64,000 bases of DNA from Halichondria panicea (GCF_963675165.1 NC_087392.1:5764376-5828375); one strand, 5' to 3'. Counted from the stretch's first letter, positions 19,657-32,246 are shown. Made by a program: numbers and translations. Notes: generated from the letters alone by a model not told the origin.

Positions 19657-19886
19657 TACCGTATAGCGCGAAATGTTCGAGGGGCTTAATTTTCAAGGAT
19701 TTCGTGGGTTAGAATTCTATACGAAAATTAAATCCACGAAAATTGTTAGAATTACCTGCTATCGTGCAAATATTTAAAGGCGTGGCTTCTGGTAAGCAGT
19801 CATTCCGCGAACATTGTGCAACGAAATGGTTTTTAGAGGCCAATCCACGAAATATAAGTGCCTCGAACATTTCGCGCTATATGGTA
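19657..19886. mobile_element. MITE with taccgtatagcgcg inverted ends
   Basis: Left arm taccgtatagcgcgaaatgt with tcgagg; right arm cctcgaacatttcgcgctat with atggta. About 230 bp, a relative of the element at 6988-7195, no ORF. Confidence 0.8.
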
Positions 19887-20098
19887 TAATATGAGTCACA
19901 TTAATTTTTTTGGCAGATTTTAATAATGGTTTAAAAAAGCGTAATTTATCAAGGCTCTGTATATAGTGACTGTGCATGTAGTGAACACATGCACCTGGAA
20001 CACCACGATATGTGGAAACCTATTATAGGAGACACAAGGAGTACAGAGCATAAAAAGCCGACTATTCCACACAAAACATCCGTCATAATTATAATAAT

Positions 20099-21635
20099 TA
20101 TGCTCAGATCAAAGTTCAGGTAAGGGTAGAGTCACATGCACACGATCTGCATGCAGCGATACTCACTGTTTCTTAAATTGATTGTGCTGTACAAGTACGT
20201 TCGTCCTCAGTGTGAGCATCCAACAGAGCTAGGGAACAACTGACCCTCACGAATCTAACAAGCGAGAGAACAATTAGACCACTCACTCACTAGTAGTAGT
20301 AATCATACTAACACTCCCCCCAGAAAAAATGTATAATTTTAGCAACTTTCAGGAGGTCATAACTTCACTAAAAATCAAAACTAAGAGATGCATTCTGTAG
20401 CTCTAGACAAGGCCTATCACATGACATGCTCAGATCACAGTTTTGGTGGGGGAAAGAGTCACACTCTGCACGCGGCAGTACTCACTATTTCTTAATTGTG
20501 TTCCTTTATCTGCAGTCCAAAACGTCCAATGGGTCATCCGCAAACTCCACAGTGTCACCTTGTAACTCCTCCATCATATGTTGTCATAGTAACTTGTCAC
20601 TGACTCCGCCCCTCTCGTGCTCTCCATCACTGTATGCAATGAAGTAACGGGTCAACAAATGTGTAGCAATATATGGATGCATTTGATACAGAGGCTGTAT
20701 AGTTTGATCACTAGTATTGATATCTATTAGCAGATATTGAATGCCAGTCATCTAAAGCAGCCTATACACTATACTAGGTGGTCCACTTTTGATCATGACT
20801 AGCCACTCACTTGTACTCGCTGCGATGCTCTTTGCCACGTGATCTATTGCTGCTGGCCTTTTGGGTGAATATCCACCCGATATCCAGCCTTGTGGAAGCT
20901 CCTAGAGGGAAGGACAAGTGAACGCTTTTCCTCACCAACCGTCTCCATCTTGTGTGTGAGCGTGTCTGGTAAAGGGTCATCAAATCTTCACATGAGGGCA
21001 ATTGAGTTAATATTAGATGTTTTGTTAACGATCTTTACCATTATTTAGTATAAATATCTCGAGGTAAAGCCCTATTCTTAGGAGGCAGAGGAGGGCGGCT
21101 GATTCATGAGACTACATTACCTAGACATTAATCATTCACAAAAAAAAAACTAATAGCAATTTGATTCAAACTGTTCAGTATAATAATTATATTGTCCGTC
21201 CTCCCCAATGAGGCCTTGGACATGAGTGGGCGGGCTGATGGGCGTCGGCTTGAGTCATCAAAATATCAAATGATGCATCCTTTTCTCAAGTGCATTTCCT
21301 CCCACTGTCTTTGATCAGCATCATGACTTATCATGGTCCTGTGTGTGTATGAGGGGGCGGGTCATCACATCACACACACACACACACACACACAGTGTAT
21401 GAGGGGACGGGTCATCACACACACACACACACACACAAGTGTAAGAGGGAAGCAGGTCATCACATGCACACACACACACACACACACACAAGTGTAAGAG
21501 GGAAGCAGGTCATCACATGCACACACACATACACACACACACACACACACACAGTGTATGAGGGGACGGGTCATCACACACACACACACACACACACAAG
21601 TGTCACAAGTGTAAGAGGGAAGCAGGTCATCACAT

Positions 21636-21672
<37 letters not shown>

Positions 21673-22830
21673 GTATGAGGGGACGGGTCATCACACACAC
21701 ACACACACACACACACAAGTGTCACAAGTGTAAGAGGGAAGCAGGTCATCACACACACACACACACACACAAGTGTAAGAGGGAAGCAGGTCATCACACA
21801 CACACGGGTATCTTGAATCGATGGAATGGAACAGTGGAATGGACTACTGGATCACACACACACACACTCATAGTGTGGTTAATGTCTCTACCTCTTTCTT
21901 GAATCTCTTGAGGACACTGTTGACCATTTCCCTCAGCTCCTCCAGTTGAGCGGATGTTTGGTCATCCTCCGTCTCTAGCCAGAGAATCCAACAGAGGGAA
22001 CAAGTCCAACTGACCTTCACGAATCTAACAAGCGAGACAACAATTATACCACTCACTCACTACCAGATAAAAAAGAGCTGCAAAAATTGGATGGATGTAC
22101 AATGTTATGCACTATCAAAGAGCTACTACACATCACAAGTTATGGCCTCTCAATTAGCACGAAAACTAATGCTTCCTCCATAATTCAAGCAACTTTCGGG
22201 AGGTCATAACTTCACTAAAAAGCAAAACTAAGAGATGCATTCTGTAGCTCTAGACAAGGCCTATCACATGACATGCTCAGATCACAGTTTTGGTGGGGGA
22301 AAGAGTCACACTCTGCACGCGGCAGTACTCACTATTTCTTAATTGTGTTCCTTTATCTGCAGTCCAAAACGTCCAATGGGTCGTCCGCAAACTCCACAGT
22401 GTCACCTTGTAATTCCTCCATCATATATTGTCATAGCAACTTGTCACTGACTCCGCCCCTCTCGTGCTTTCCATCACTGTACGCAATGAAGTAACGGGTC
22501 AACAAATGTGTAGCAATGGATGCATTTGATACAGAGGCTGTATAGTTTGATCACTAGTAATGATATCTATTAGCAGATATTGAATGCCAGTCATCTAAAA
22601 CAGCCTATACACTATACTAGGTGGTCCACTTTTGATCATGACTAGCCACTCACTTGTACTCGCTGCGATGCTCTTTGCCTCGTGATCCATTGCTGCTGGC
22701 CTTTTGGGTGAGTATCCACCCGATATCCAGCCTTGTGGAAGCTCCTAGAGGGAAGGACAAGTGAACGCTTTTCCTCACCAGCCGTCTCCATATTGCGTGT
22801 GAGTGTGTCTGGTAAAGGGTCAAGTGAAAA
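20099..22830. repeat. Segmental duplication with possible exon remnants
   Basis: About 750-800 bp at 20200-20990 recurs at about 21990-22810 (offset about 1.85 kb, a few percent divergent), and a third partial copy lies at 20099-20190. On the minus strand each main copy has an ATG-led stretch (METAGAS or METVGAS region near 22780 and 20945), a donor-like gtgagtggc after SEY, and a second stretch ending VEFADDPLDVLDCR-stop. A further minus-strand stretch at 21970-21890 reads QLEELREMVNSVLKRFKKE, coiled-coil-like, with ag and gt at its edges. I do not recognise the protein. In-frame stops differ between copies, so these may be decaying exons of a duplicated gene. Between the copies is a CA-rich minisatellite. 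Confidence 0.5.
21345..21865. repeat. Compound CA microsatellite with a unique spacer block
   Basis: (CA)n tracts alternate with gtgtatgaggggacgggtca or gtgtaagagggaagcaggtc. About eight blocks, between the two duplicated segments. Confidence 0.95.
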
Positions 22831-23023
22831 AAAAAGAAAAAAGTGTTTTGTTGCGTTGTAAAAGTGCGAGTACGTGGTGGACTAAAAATTAATTATTATT
22901 TGTGTGGTTTTTGAAAAATGCTAAACTCGTCTATGTTGTTTGGTATCAACTGGGAGGGGGGTGTTTTACAAAATTTATCTTGACAGACGTACAAACCTAA
23001 TTAATAAATAGAGATCTAGTGTT

Positions 23024-23759
23024 CTATTGATTAGAGTTAGGGTTAGTTAGTTGAACAAGAGAGCTTCCACCGTGAATATGAGTGAGTCTGAGAGGGGTAG
23101 AGCTGAAGGCTACCATTGCAGGAGGGTGGGTAGGCTCTTCTAACCCAAACTCTGCTGGCACATGAACGATTGGTGTATCACTGGCCATGGACATTGGGTG
23201 GACAGAGTGCAGCACTTGGTGTGTTAGAGAGTCGATATCCATAGCTGGTTCAACAAACTCTGGGCCCAGCACTCCAGCCTCTCCTTCTGTATGATCCATT
23301 GGGGACTGATACTCCGGGCCCAGCACTGCAGCCTCTCCTTCTGTATGATCCATTGGGGACTGATAGGCTCCCTCCAGTAGACCTGAGTCATAGTTTCCTG
23401 AGGCCACATGTTGTCGCAACTGCTCTAGAACTTCGTGTGTTATTTCTCGAGTGTCTGAGGTTTGCAGAACTTGTGTGTCTAGAATAGATCCTGTTGAAGT
23501 GATACCACTCATTGCAGTTGGTGGAGAGGGCGGCTGGCCCTGTGTGGTGTGTGTGTGGGCGTGTGTGTGTGTGAGGGTAGTTGGATGTGTTGGTACCTGT
23601 TCTTGTTGTTCTTGAAGTTGTTGGATTTGCAAGAGTTGCTGGAGAATCTGAAGTTGCTGTGGGTGGGTGTGTGTGTGTGGGAGGGTGTGTTTGTGTGGGA
23701 GGGTGTGTGTGTGTGGGAGGGGGGCACAAAACAATTATTGGTAACAATCCATGAGCGCG

Positions 23760-23831
<72 letters not shown>

Positions 23832-25055
23832 CAGGGGATTCCCCTCACATTTTGCAGTACACTGGTGTCCTCTTCTCCACTGGCAGTAGCAGCAAAGTGT
23901 TGTATGTACAACTGCAATAGATCTGGTGGCAGCAGCTGAAGACTCTCCCCACTCTACATCAGGGGGGTTAGGATATGTACAGAGTGGGAGTGTGTGCTGA
24001 CCTGGGGTTTGGATTGTTTCATTTGAATCTCTTCCCTTGGGACAATGTCAATCAGGAAATCATACATGTCATTGTTGGTGATGGCCATGGCAATGTCACT
24101 GCACTGCATACATACACACACAAATAGAGAGTGACGGTATCAGAGTACTCAGTGTGGTCTTACTTGAATGGTTCTTCTCTTAGATTCTTCTGTGATATGC
24201 CACGCTCTTATAGAGAGCTCTGAAATGAACACGTCCACTGCTTTAGAGAACATCACAGGCACTTCAGCGCTAATCATCTACATGGGGGGTATAATCATGA
24301 GTGTGGGGGGTCTATATCATTAGGGGGTACAATACTTACTCTAACGTCCTCATCCATTCTCATTATCTTCTTGATTCTGGCCAGAGGAAACTCTGGTGTC
24401 TTCCAGTGATCCTACACACGTGCACACACGTACACACACACACACTATACAGGTGGTGTTGAGCTTACGTCAGACACATGCTGTACACAGGATAACTGGT
24501 CAGTCCAGAATGTGTCCAGTTTAGTAGTGATTGGAATGGGAGAAGGGAGGGTAGAGGGTAGTGCTGCCACTGGCACAGAGATGAACACACTACCATCAGC
24601 ATGAGTGGATAGTCCAGACTGTGAGGGTGTGTGTGAGGGGTGTGTGGTGGGCGGTACCTGTGTGGAGGTCATGAGGGAAGCTCAGACTGTGAGGGTGTGT
24701 GTGTGTGGTGGGCGGTACCTGTGTGGAGGTCATGAGGGCAGCTTGGCTCTGTAGGACATCATGAGTGGGCAACTCCGACTGTGAGGATGTGTGTGTGAAG
24801 TATGTGGTGGGCGGTACCTGTGTGGAGTGTAAAACATCATGAGTGGGCAGCCGGCCCAGACTGTGTGAGGTGTGTGGTGTGTGGTACCTGTGTGGGGGTG
24901 ATGAGGGCAGCTTGGTTCTGTAAGACAACAGGTTGACTAGTCATGCCAGTCATCATGGATGACTCTGAAGGTGGTGGGGGGAAGAGTAATGGAGTGGCCT
25001 GCGGTACTAGAGGGAGTAGAGGGCTATCACTGACAGCTTGTTCCTGGGGATCCAT
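23024..25055 (-). CDS. NFYC: Nuclear transcription factor Y subunit gamma
   Basis: Histone-fold subunit that pairs with NF-YB and, with NF-YA, binds CCAAT boxes. The start at 25055 gives [11 protein letters not shown] Pro/Thr-rich N-terminus follows, partly made by a tandem repeat, then LDTFWTDQ (about 24520-24475). The histone fold is split over short exons: [20 protein letters not shown] (about 24415-24340), [20 protein letters not shown] and [13 protein letters not shown] (about 24280-24165), then [20 protein letters not shown] (about 24110-24003). A Gln-rich segment ([20 protein letters not shown]) and an acidic, Gln-poor tail end NPNSNQ-stop at 23024-23026. The tail includes an 18-residue repeat ([11 protein letters not shown]...LGPE, about 23260-23365). 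The LARIKKIM and DEDVRMISAE blocks match NF-YC closely. Exon edges in the N-terminal repeat are uncertain. Confidence 0.93.
23753..23832. repeat. (GC)n-(AC)n alternating purine-pyrimidine tract in NFYC intron
   Basis: gagcgcgcgcgcgcgcacac followed by about 70 bases of CA. Alternating GC joined to CA is the classical Z-DNA-prone pattern. Confidence 0.9.
24600..24910. repeat. Tandem repeat in the NFYC N-terminal region
   Basis: Units with gactgtgagggtgtgtgtg, gtgggcggtacctgtgtgga and ggtcatgagggcagcttggc recur about every 70-110 bp. Each unit carries a gtacct/ggtacc sequence that reads as a donor on the minus strand, so repeat number could change exon content. Confidence 0.75.
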
Positions 25056-25358
25056 TGTTGTTCGTACACCGCGGCCACTAACATCAATTGCCGCCGCATT
25101 AGACGTTTGAGCGGCCTGTAATCGAAGCTAATGAATATTAATTTTAGTACAATGTGAATATAATTATTGCCTATAGTATACTTACATGTGGTGTTGTATA
25201 TGTGGTATTCACTTTCTATGACCTCAATTATACACAGCATTGATATTTTTCATGTTTATGTTGGCGTATTCATTTTAATTGTAAAAAGCAGCATAATTAT
25301 TGTCTACATTATTTTGTTACACTCAATGTTCGTTCATAATTATAGTCATAGTTCAGTT

Positions 25359-26562
25359 TCAGTCAGTCTCTGTGAAGTGGAGGGCATCCAATACTTTAGT
25401 GATGTCTCCTCCCTTGGCCTTGACTAGCTCTGTCAACCACCCACCCTCATCATCAGAGTGACCCATGGACCTCAACTGAGTCAGCGCTGCTTCAATCACT
25501 TCAGCAGACACCTCAGGGGAAGCAGCCTATTTAGAGGGAAGCACAGTGAAAACCACGCTTGTAATTATTACACTAAAAACTTACAGGTTCTCCAGAAGCA
25601 GGCTCTGTTTTCTTTTCTTCTCCAGTCACATCCACATCCACCTTTATTCCAAAGGGTAGAAGGAAATTAGACACAGCTTGACCAATATTGCGGATTTGAG
25701 CTCTCTTTTGCTCCTCTGTTTGTTCAGTTGGTTCAGGTCCTTTACCTGCCCCACCACAAGGTCCAGCATTGCCTAGGCCAGCGCCCCACATCGGTGGGAA
25801 GCCTGCTGTAGACGGCATACATCCTGGTCTCCCCCATCTCCCCCAGCCAGGTCTTCCTTGGCCTCCAAAAGGACAGCCTCCTCCGGGTCCCCGTGGCCCC
25901 CGTGAGCGTGGCTCGGTAATGGTAATCATGTTGTGGTCAACATGAACTCCTTTCCCCTCACAAACCGAGCACAGGTCATAGTCAGCACATGCCAGACATT
26001 TGTAACGGACTCCCAGGATGGGGCCGCTGCAACCATCACACACTACCCCCCAGTGGCACTTGGGACCATTCTGCTGTTGACAACCAGTTGGTTTTTCCTC
26101 TTCAGCTGCAGTAGAACCATCAGTAGCAGTGCTCTCTGGTGTATTCTCTGTATAGGTTAATATATACATGCAATAGTCATCCTCACAATAATGCGCTTAC
26201 TTTTCAGCAGGTAAAGTTTGAAAAGTCCTCCATCGAATTGTCCAAGAGCTTCAACAAGCTCTTCATCACTGGAGACTGCAATCATATCACCATCACTGTC
26301 TGCATGAAGAAAGAGTAGTACATAATAATTGAAAGTGAGATAAAGTCAGTGAATATAGTGCATGCATGGAAGCACTTAACCACCTACCAGTCCATGCCAA
26401 GGAGACATTTCCAGTGGTAACTGTTGGAAAGACTTGAGTCAGTTTTTGCAGTAGGTAGGTGTAGCTGGTCGAGACATCTTGGTCGACATTGAAACGTCGA
26501 ATTTCCACAGGATTTCCACGCCAGGAGCGCTCATATAAAAATGCTTTGAAGCTAACTGACAT
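25359..26562 (-). CDS. SQSTM1: p62/sequestosome-1-like protein, PB1-ZZ-UBA, without the usual LIR/KIR linker
   Basis: Ubiquitin-binding scaffold and autophagy receptor. The start at 26562 gives [11 protein letters not shown]. The N-terminal PB1 domain has the basic cluster (EIRRF) and, in exon 2 (about 26299-26202), the acidic OPCA motif (DSDGD ... SSDEEL), so it should be able to polymerise. Exon 3 (26154-25584) holds the ZZ zinc finger: [20 protein letters not shown] and [17 protein letters not shown], with all Cys/His visible. Then comes a Gly/Pro/Trp-rich stretch, then [15 protein letters not shown], which matches the conserved segment after the ZZ in human p62. A 56-base intron follows. 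The last exon (25527-25359) encodes the UBA domain ([18 protein letters not shown]) and ends HFTETD-stop. The human LIR (DDDWTHL) and KEAP1-binding region would fall between; nothing like them is present. Estimated length about 300 residues versus 440 in human. Confidence 0.93.
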
Positions 26563-26887
26563 TTTCTTGTTCTTCTTGGATCTCTTGTTAAGGTTTACTG
26601 GACTTAATAGAGCGAATTGTCGCTGTTTATATGAGGCACTGATTTGCTGCGTGTATACTGACTCACTTTGCACTGTTTGCTACACATCAACTTTGCGCAT
26701 GCCATTATTATACAACGCGCATACATTACGTCACTTTTGGCTATTAATAAAATTGCTGAATTTGCAAAAATTATGAGCAATCGTGGCGTCATCTTTGTCT
26801 GAGGGCGTGGCTGGTCAGGGAAATCCCCTCCAACAATCTCCTGATATTGCAATTCACGTGCAGTAAATAGGATGATTAATTAACTTT
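26563..26887. promoter_or_regulatory. Bidirectional promoter between p62 (-) and SREBP (+)
   Basis: The two start codons are 325 bp apart, head to head. It contains a palindromic E-box CACGTG at 26855-26860, an AP-1-type TGACTCA at 26659-26665, a CRE-like TTACGTCAC at 26726-26734 and an NRF1-like TGCGCATGC near 26694. Family knowledge: bHLH-Zip factors of the TFEB/USF/SREBP type bind CACGTG. Use of any site here is inference. Confidence 0.5.
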
Positions 26888-27346
26888 ATGAAGAAAGTGA
26901 AGCGAAGAGAATCGAAAGACATTATGTCAGGCGGTTATGGTATTAAGTGCGAGGCTGAGACATTGCCGCTACTCTGCACAAGCTCAAGTCAAGAGTTACC
27001 AGTGAATGATATGGACCTAGTTGGCTTTCTGGACATGGACGACAAGAGTCTGTCAGGTACATTAGCTACACACACACAGCACACACACAGCACACACACA
27101 CACACTGCCACTGCAGAATTGACTGGTGGTATAAACGCGTCAGAGTGGAGCTCATTATTCAATGGACAGTTGGATGGGCTGGATTCATTGGACCCTATGA
27201 CGGGTATTCAGAGCTCAGGCCCAAACAGTGGACCCATGCACAGTAATGAATCAATGGCCAATATGAATGCAGGGCTCAATAACACTGCTGGAATGGACGT
27301 GTGAGTATACACACCCCCCCTCACACACACACACATACATTACCCT

Positions 27347-27393
<47 letters not shown>

Positions 27394-30300
27394 TTGCCCC
27401 CCCCCACACACATACACACATACATTACCCTCCACACACACCCACACACACACACAGATGGTTACTGCATGAGACACAGCGTTTGGAACGTCAACAGAAA
27501 CTTCAACAACAGAAGTTGCTTGAGCTTCAACAGACACTACTCAAGACAGAGATCCTCAAGAACCAGTTACAAATAGCCACCATCTCCCAGCAAGGTCAGA
27601 CATCTGTCACCTCCCCTCTGATGACTGAGGGGGGGCAGTCTGGGGGGTACAACTTCTCACCCCCTCCACCCCAACAACAACAGCAGCAACGACCCAACAC
27701 AGTCAGCAGGTATCACATTAGCTACATTATACAAGTATCTGTGATTAGCCCTTCATTAGCCTGTTGGTACAGAACTTGTTCCACGCGTCCCTAGGAGCCA
27801 CTCCATTGTTTCCACGCGTCCCTAGGAGCCACTCCATTGATTCCACGCGTCCCTAAGAGCCACTCCCCATTGTTTCCACGCGTCCCTAGGAGCCACTCCA
27901 TTGTTTCCACGCGTCCCTAGGAGCCACTCCATTGTTTCCATGCGTCCCTAGGAGCCACTCCATTGTTTCCACGCGTCCCTAGGAGCCACTCTCCATTGTT
28001 TCCACGCGTCCCTAGGAGCCACTCCCCATTGTTTCCACGCGTCCCTAGGAGCCACTCCATTGTTCCACGCGTCCCTAGGAGCCACTCCATTGTTTCCACG
28101 CGTCCTTATATTATACACCCTGGCACAGAGTAAATGACTCATCCTCTGGTCTGTCTTCCCCGGCCATGATTGCTGTTAGTCCTGCTAGCAGTGTTGTGAT
28201 GCCCAACCCAGTACCTCCTCTCTTTGGTGAGTTTGACTCTGTTGTACCCTCACCCTAACTCTTATCGTGTACACTGCCATACTGTGTGTGTGTGTGTGCA
28301 CAGCAAGCCTCATACTGTGTGTGTGCACAGCAAGCCTCCTACTGTGTGTGTGTGCACAGCAAGCCTCATACTGTGTGTGTGCACAGCAAGCCTCATACTG
28401 TGTGTGTGTGCACAGCAAGCCTCATACTGTGTGTGTGCACAGCAAGCCTCATACTGTGTGTGTGCACAGCAAGCCTCATACTGTGTGTGTGTACAGCAAG
28501 CCTCATACTGTGTGTGTGCACAGCAAGCCTCATACTGTGTGTGTGCACAGCAAGCCTCATACTGTGTGTGTGTGTGCACAGCAAGCCTCATACTGTGTGT
28601 GTGTACAGCAAGCCTCATACTGTGTGTGTGCACAGCAAGCCTCATACTGTGTGTGTGTGTACAGCAAGCCTCATACTGTGTCTGTGTGCACAGCAAGCCT
28701 CATACTGTGTGTGTGTGCACAGCAAGCCTCATACTGTGTGTGTGCACAGCAAGCCTCATACTGTGTGTGTGCACAGCAAGCCTCATACTGTGTGTGTGCA
28801 CAGCAAGCCTCATACTGTGTGTGTGTGCACAGCAAGCCTCATACTGTGTGTGTGCACAGCAAGCCTCATACTGTGTGTGTGCACAGTAAGACTCATACTG
28901 TGTGTGTGTGCACAGCAAGACTCATACTGTGTGTGTGCACAGCAAGCCTCATACTGTGTGTGTGTGCACAGCAAGCCTCATACTGTGTGTGTGTGCACAG
29001 CAAGCCTCATACTGTGTGTGTGTGCACAGCAAGCCTCATACTGTGTGTGTGCACAGCAAGCCTCATACTGTGTGTGTGCACAGCAAGCCTCATACTGTGT
29101 GTGTGTGCACAGCAAGGCTCATACTGTGTGTGTGCACAGCAAGCCTCATACTGTGTGTGTGTACATGCAGACAGCAAGCCTTCCTTGGTGACCAGCCAGG
29201 GACCGCCTTCTCCACTGGAGGATGGGCCTGTGTTTGAGGGGGACAAGAGGAAAGTACACAACCTCATTGAGAAGAAATATCGCTGCAGCATCAACGACAG
29301 AATTGGTGTCCTCAGAAACAAGGTGGCCAGAAACTGCAAGGACAGCAAAAGAGTGAGTGCATGCACAGTGTTGTGTTGTGTGTATTAATATTGCTGTAGT
29401 TGTATTTATTGGATACGTTTCTCTTCAAAATTTTCTAATTTTCTGAAAGCTTAGAAAGATGATGTGCCAGAATTTGCCACGGCAATTTCTTCAAATATGA
29501 AGTGTGACGACACCATTTCATTGATTGTTTATTGAACAGAAGGTATGTATGAAACTAACATCTTTAACTACAGCTCTACTAGTGCGGTTCATTTGTCTAC
29601 AATAAATACTACCAGAGGCCGGCAATGTTTATATAAGGAGTTTGTATTCAATCTAGTCAAAAGAAAAAAACTCGGTCACAAGGTCTCTTTCTAAGCTTTC
29701 AGAATATCATAAAATTGGATCCACGGAATTCAAGTTATGGCAGCTGAAAGAGTCCCAGAAACATGTATCTAGTTTTGTACACATTATTAAATGTTCAACT
29801 TGACTTCTCTTTCAGCTCCAGAAAAGTGCTGTACTTCAGAAAACGATTGACTTCATTGAACATCTTGAGAAGACTATAACTCGACTGGAGGCAGAGAATA
29901 AGCAGCTCAAAGAAGCTCTGACTAAAGGTGATTAATCAGAGTGGGATAATCACAGGGGCTCACTCTAGTCTCCCCCCCACACTGTAGCCACACACAAGCC
30001 TAGGATGCCCAGCTTCAGTAGTCCCCCTGCCACACCGCACACTAGTCTCATCTCTCCAAAGAGCCATGAGTCTGAGGATTCTGGACACTCCTCTGCTGAT
30101 GATTATCTCTCAGTAAGTCCACTCTCCACTACCCCCCACCCACCCCACCCCCTGTGTGTGTGTGGGGGGGGTACAGGGCGACCTGTCTTGTTTGATTAAC
30201 TAATTGATTGGGATGGTGTACAGTTTTGGAAAGCCCTGGGCTATATCAGATTCTCGTAGTCGCGATTAGTAGTTACTTTACACCTACTCGCTGTGTGTGT

Positions 30301-32210
30301 CTAACAGCTTCCTTCTTGCAGGATGAAATGATGAGTCATGAGCCGAGCCCTAACTCTCGTGCTGGCAATCTCTCTCTGTTGTTACAACGTGGTGCTCCGC
30401 AGTATCTCATGGTTGTATTGCTATTAGCAGTCTTTACTCTCAACCCTTCCTCTCTCATGATGAATGGACCCAGGCAAGCTCATCATAGTCGGTCACTGAG
30501 CTCCCTTGATACAGCCATGGAGAGTGACTGGGCCTTACTCTGGGGCCTGTGGTTACTCAGAGCTGCTCTAGTGCTATTAGCCTTTGGTTGGTTGACTCTC
30601 AAGGCAACACCATCACATGTCAGTGGCTCTAAACAAGCGGTGGCTTATTGGAGACTCAGGAAACAAGCTGAGAGAGATATGCAGAATGTGAGTGATCATA
30701 ATATAATGCTAATAACTGATTGTGAGTGTGTGTATATTGTAGGGAGAGTTTACTAGTGCTCAAGAGTGTCTGGAGAAATGCTGCGATGTGATTGGACGTC
30801 GCCTTCCCTCAACGTACCTTGGATTGACCTTTGGACTCTTGTGGAGTTTGTTTTCTCACCTTTTATTCCAGGTACAGTATAGTCTCTACTTAGCCTCGAT
30901 TCAAGGCCGATTAAAATACGGCCTGGTACCTATTGCAGGGGTGATAGTGCGCATGCGCTTCAAATTACCCAGAATATGGGTAATCGTACTACGAACGTAA
31001 AACCTTAGTAAATTACACAGGAAATTAGTCCGTTTACTAAAAATATGTTCCGTAATACTTTATCTCTATGACTGAGTTCTGTAAAGCTGTGGCTTATGCC
31101 GTCTATTGCGTTGGTCTAGAAGGCTTGAACACTAGTTTTAAGACAGAAGAGGCTCCCATCTACGTCTAGGATGGTCCTATAGCCGGGTTGTCTTCGTAAG
31201 TAGCAGTTTGAGGCACCATACACTTCCCATAGCCTGTACAGATCCAAGGTAAGACATCCTGACTGGCTTTAGACTAGTGTGAAAGCCTTCTGGAACAACG
31301 AAATAGAGAGCTAAGCTGATGTACAAAGATAGAAAATAGATGAGAGAAAGAAAAAGGGGATTCCCCAGATTCTGGAGAATAAACTAATGCATGCGCACTA
31401 TCACCCCTGCAATAGGTACCAGGCCGTATTTTAATCGGCCTGGAATCGAGGCTAGTCTCTACTGAGCAGGCCCCGTAACACCGCCCACTTCCCTCTCTAC
31501 TGAGCATGCCCAGTAACACCGCCCACTCCCCTCTCTACTGAGCATGCCCAGTAACACCGCCCACTCTCTCTATAGATGATGCTAGGTCAATGGGCAGTGT
31601 CATTGGCACGCTTGTTTTTGTGTGGATCTGGAGACAGGAAGCAAGGAGTATCATCGCTCAGTCTGTCCCATACCTACCATCTCATGCAACAGATCAACAC
31701 CGCCTGTGAGTACATGTGTATGTGTGTGTGTGTGTGTGACCCCGCCCCCTCACAGCTACCAGTGGGCGTGGCTTGCGTGGACTAGACCTGTACCTTGCAC
31801 TCAATGCCCTCAACTTTGCTGAGTCAGCAGGATCTCCTCAACCAGAGCATTACTTCAGTCTGGCTCTGCACATGTACAGTGTACCACTACTCAAGGTAAG
31901 ACTACAAGATCATTGGTAACTCTGACTCAGTAACTTGTGTTGATAGTGGATACAATAATTATGGTCCAATGGTCCATTTCTAAAAGTGTGTGCAAGTTTT
32001 ATGATCTCTTTATAATTATTTGTACAGAGGTACTATTTGCATGCCTTCCGAAGTTTAAGCCCTGGAGGGTTGTCTCCGCTGAAGTGGGTGTGGTCTCCTG
32101 AAGGCTGTGCCTACCTTGATAGTGGGGATTGGAGGTCAGAGGTCAAACTGGGAACTCGACTGTTTAGAGGAGAAGCAGGTAGGTCTTATACACCCACCCA
32201 CCCACCCACC

Positions 32211-32246
<36 letters not shown>

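Noticed and set aside
20500-22500. In-frame TGA in both duplicated blocks, considered as a selenocysteine or read-through codon
   Set aside because: The reading frame itself is not established, the copies are too similar for conservation to mean anything, and no SECIS was identified.
28267-29388. 373-residue open frame of repeated CVCAQQASY / HSKPHTVC units
   Set aside because: All three + frames stay open across the same 26-30 bp minisatellite, and it lies in an SREBP intron ending at a proper acceptor. The open frame is a property of the repeat.
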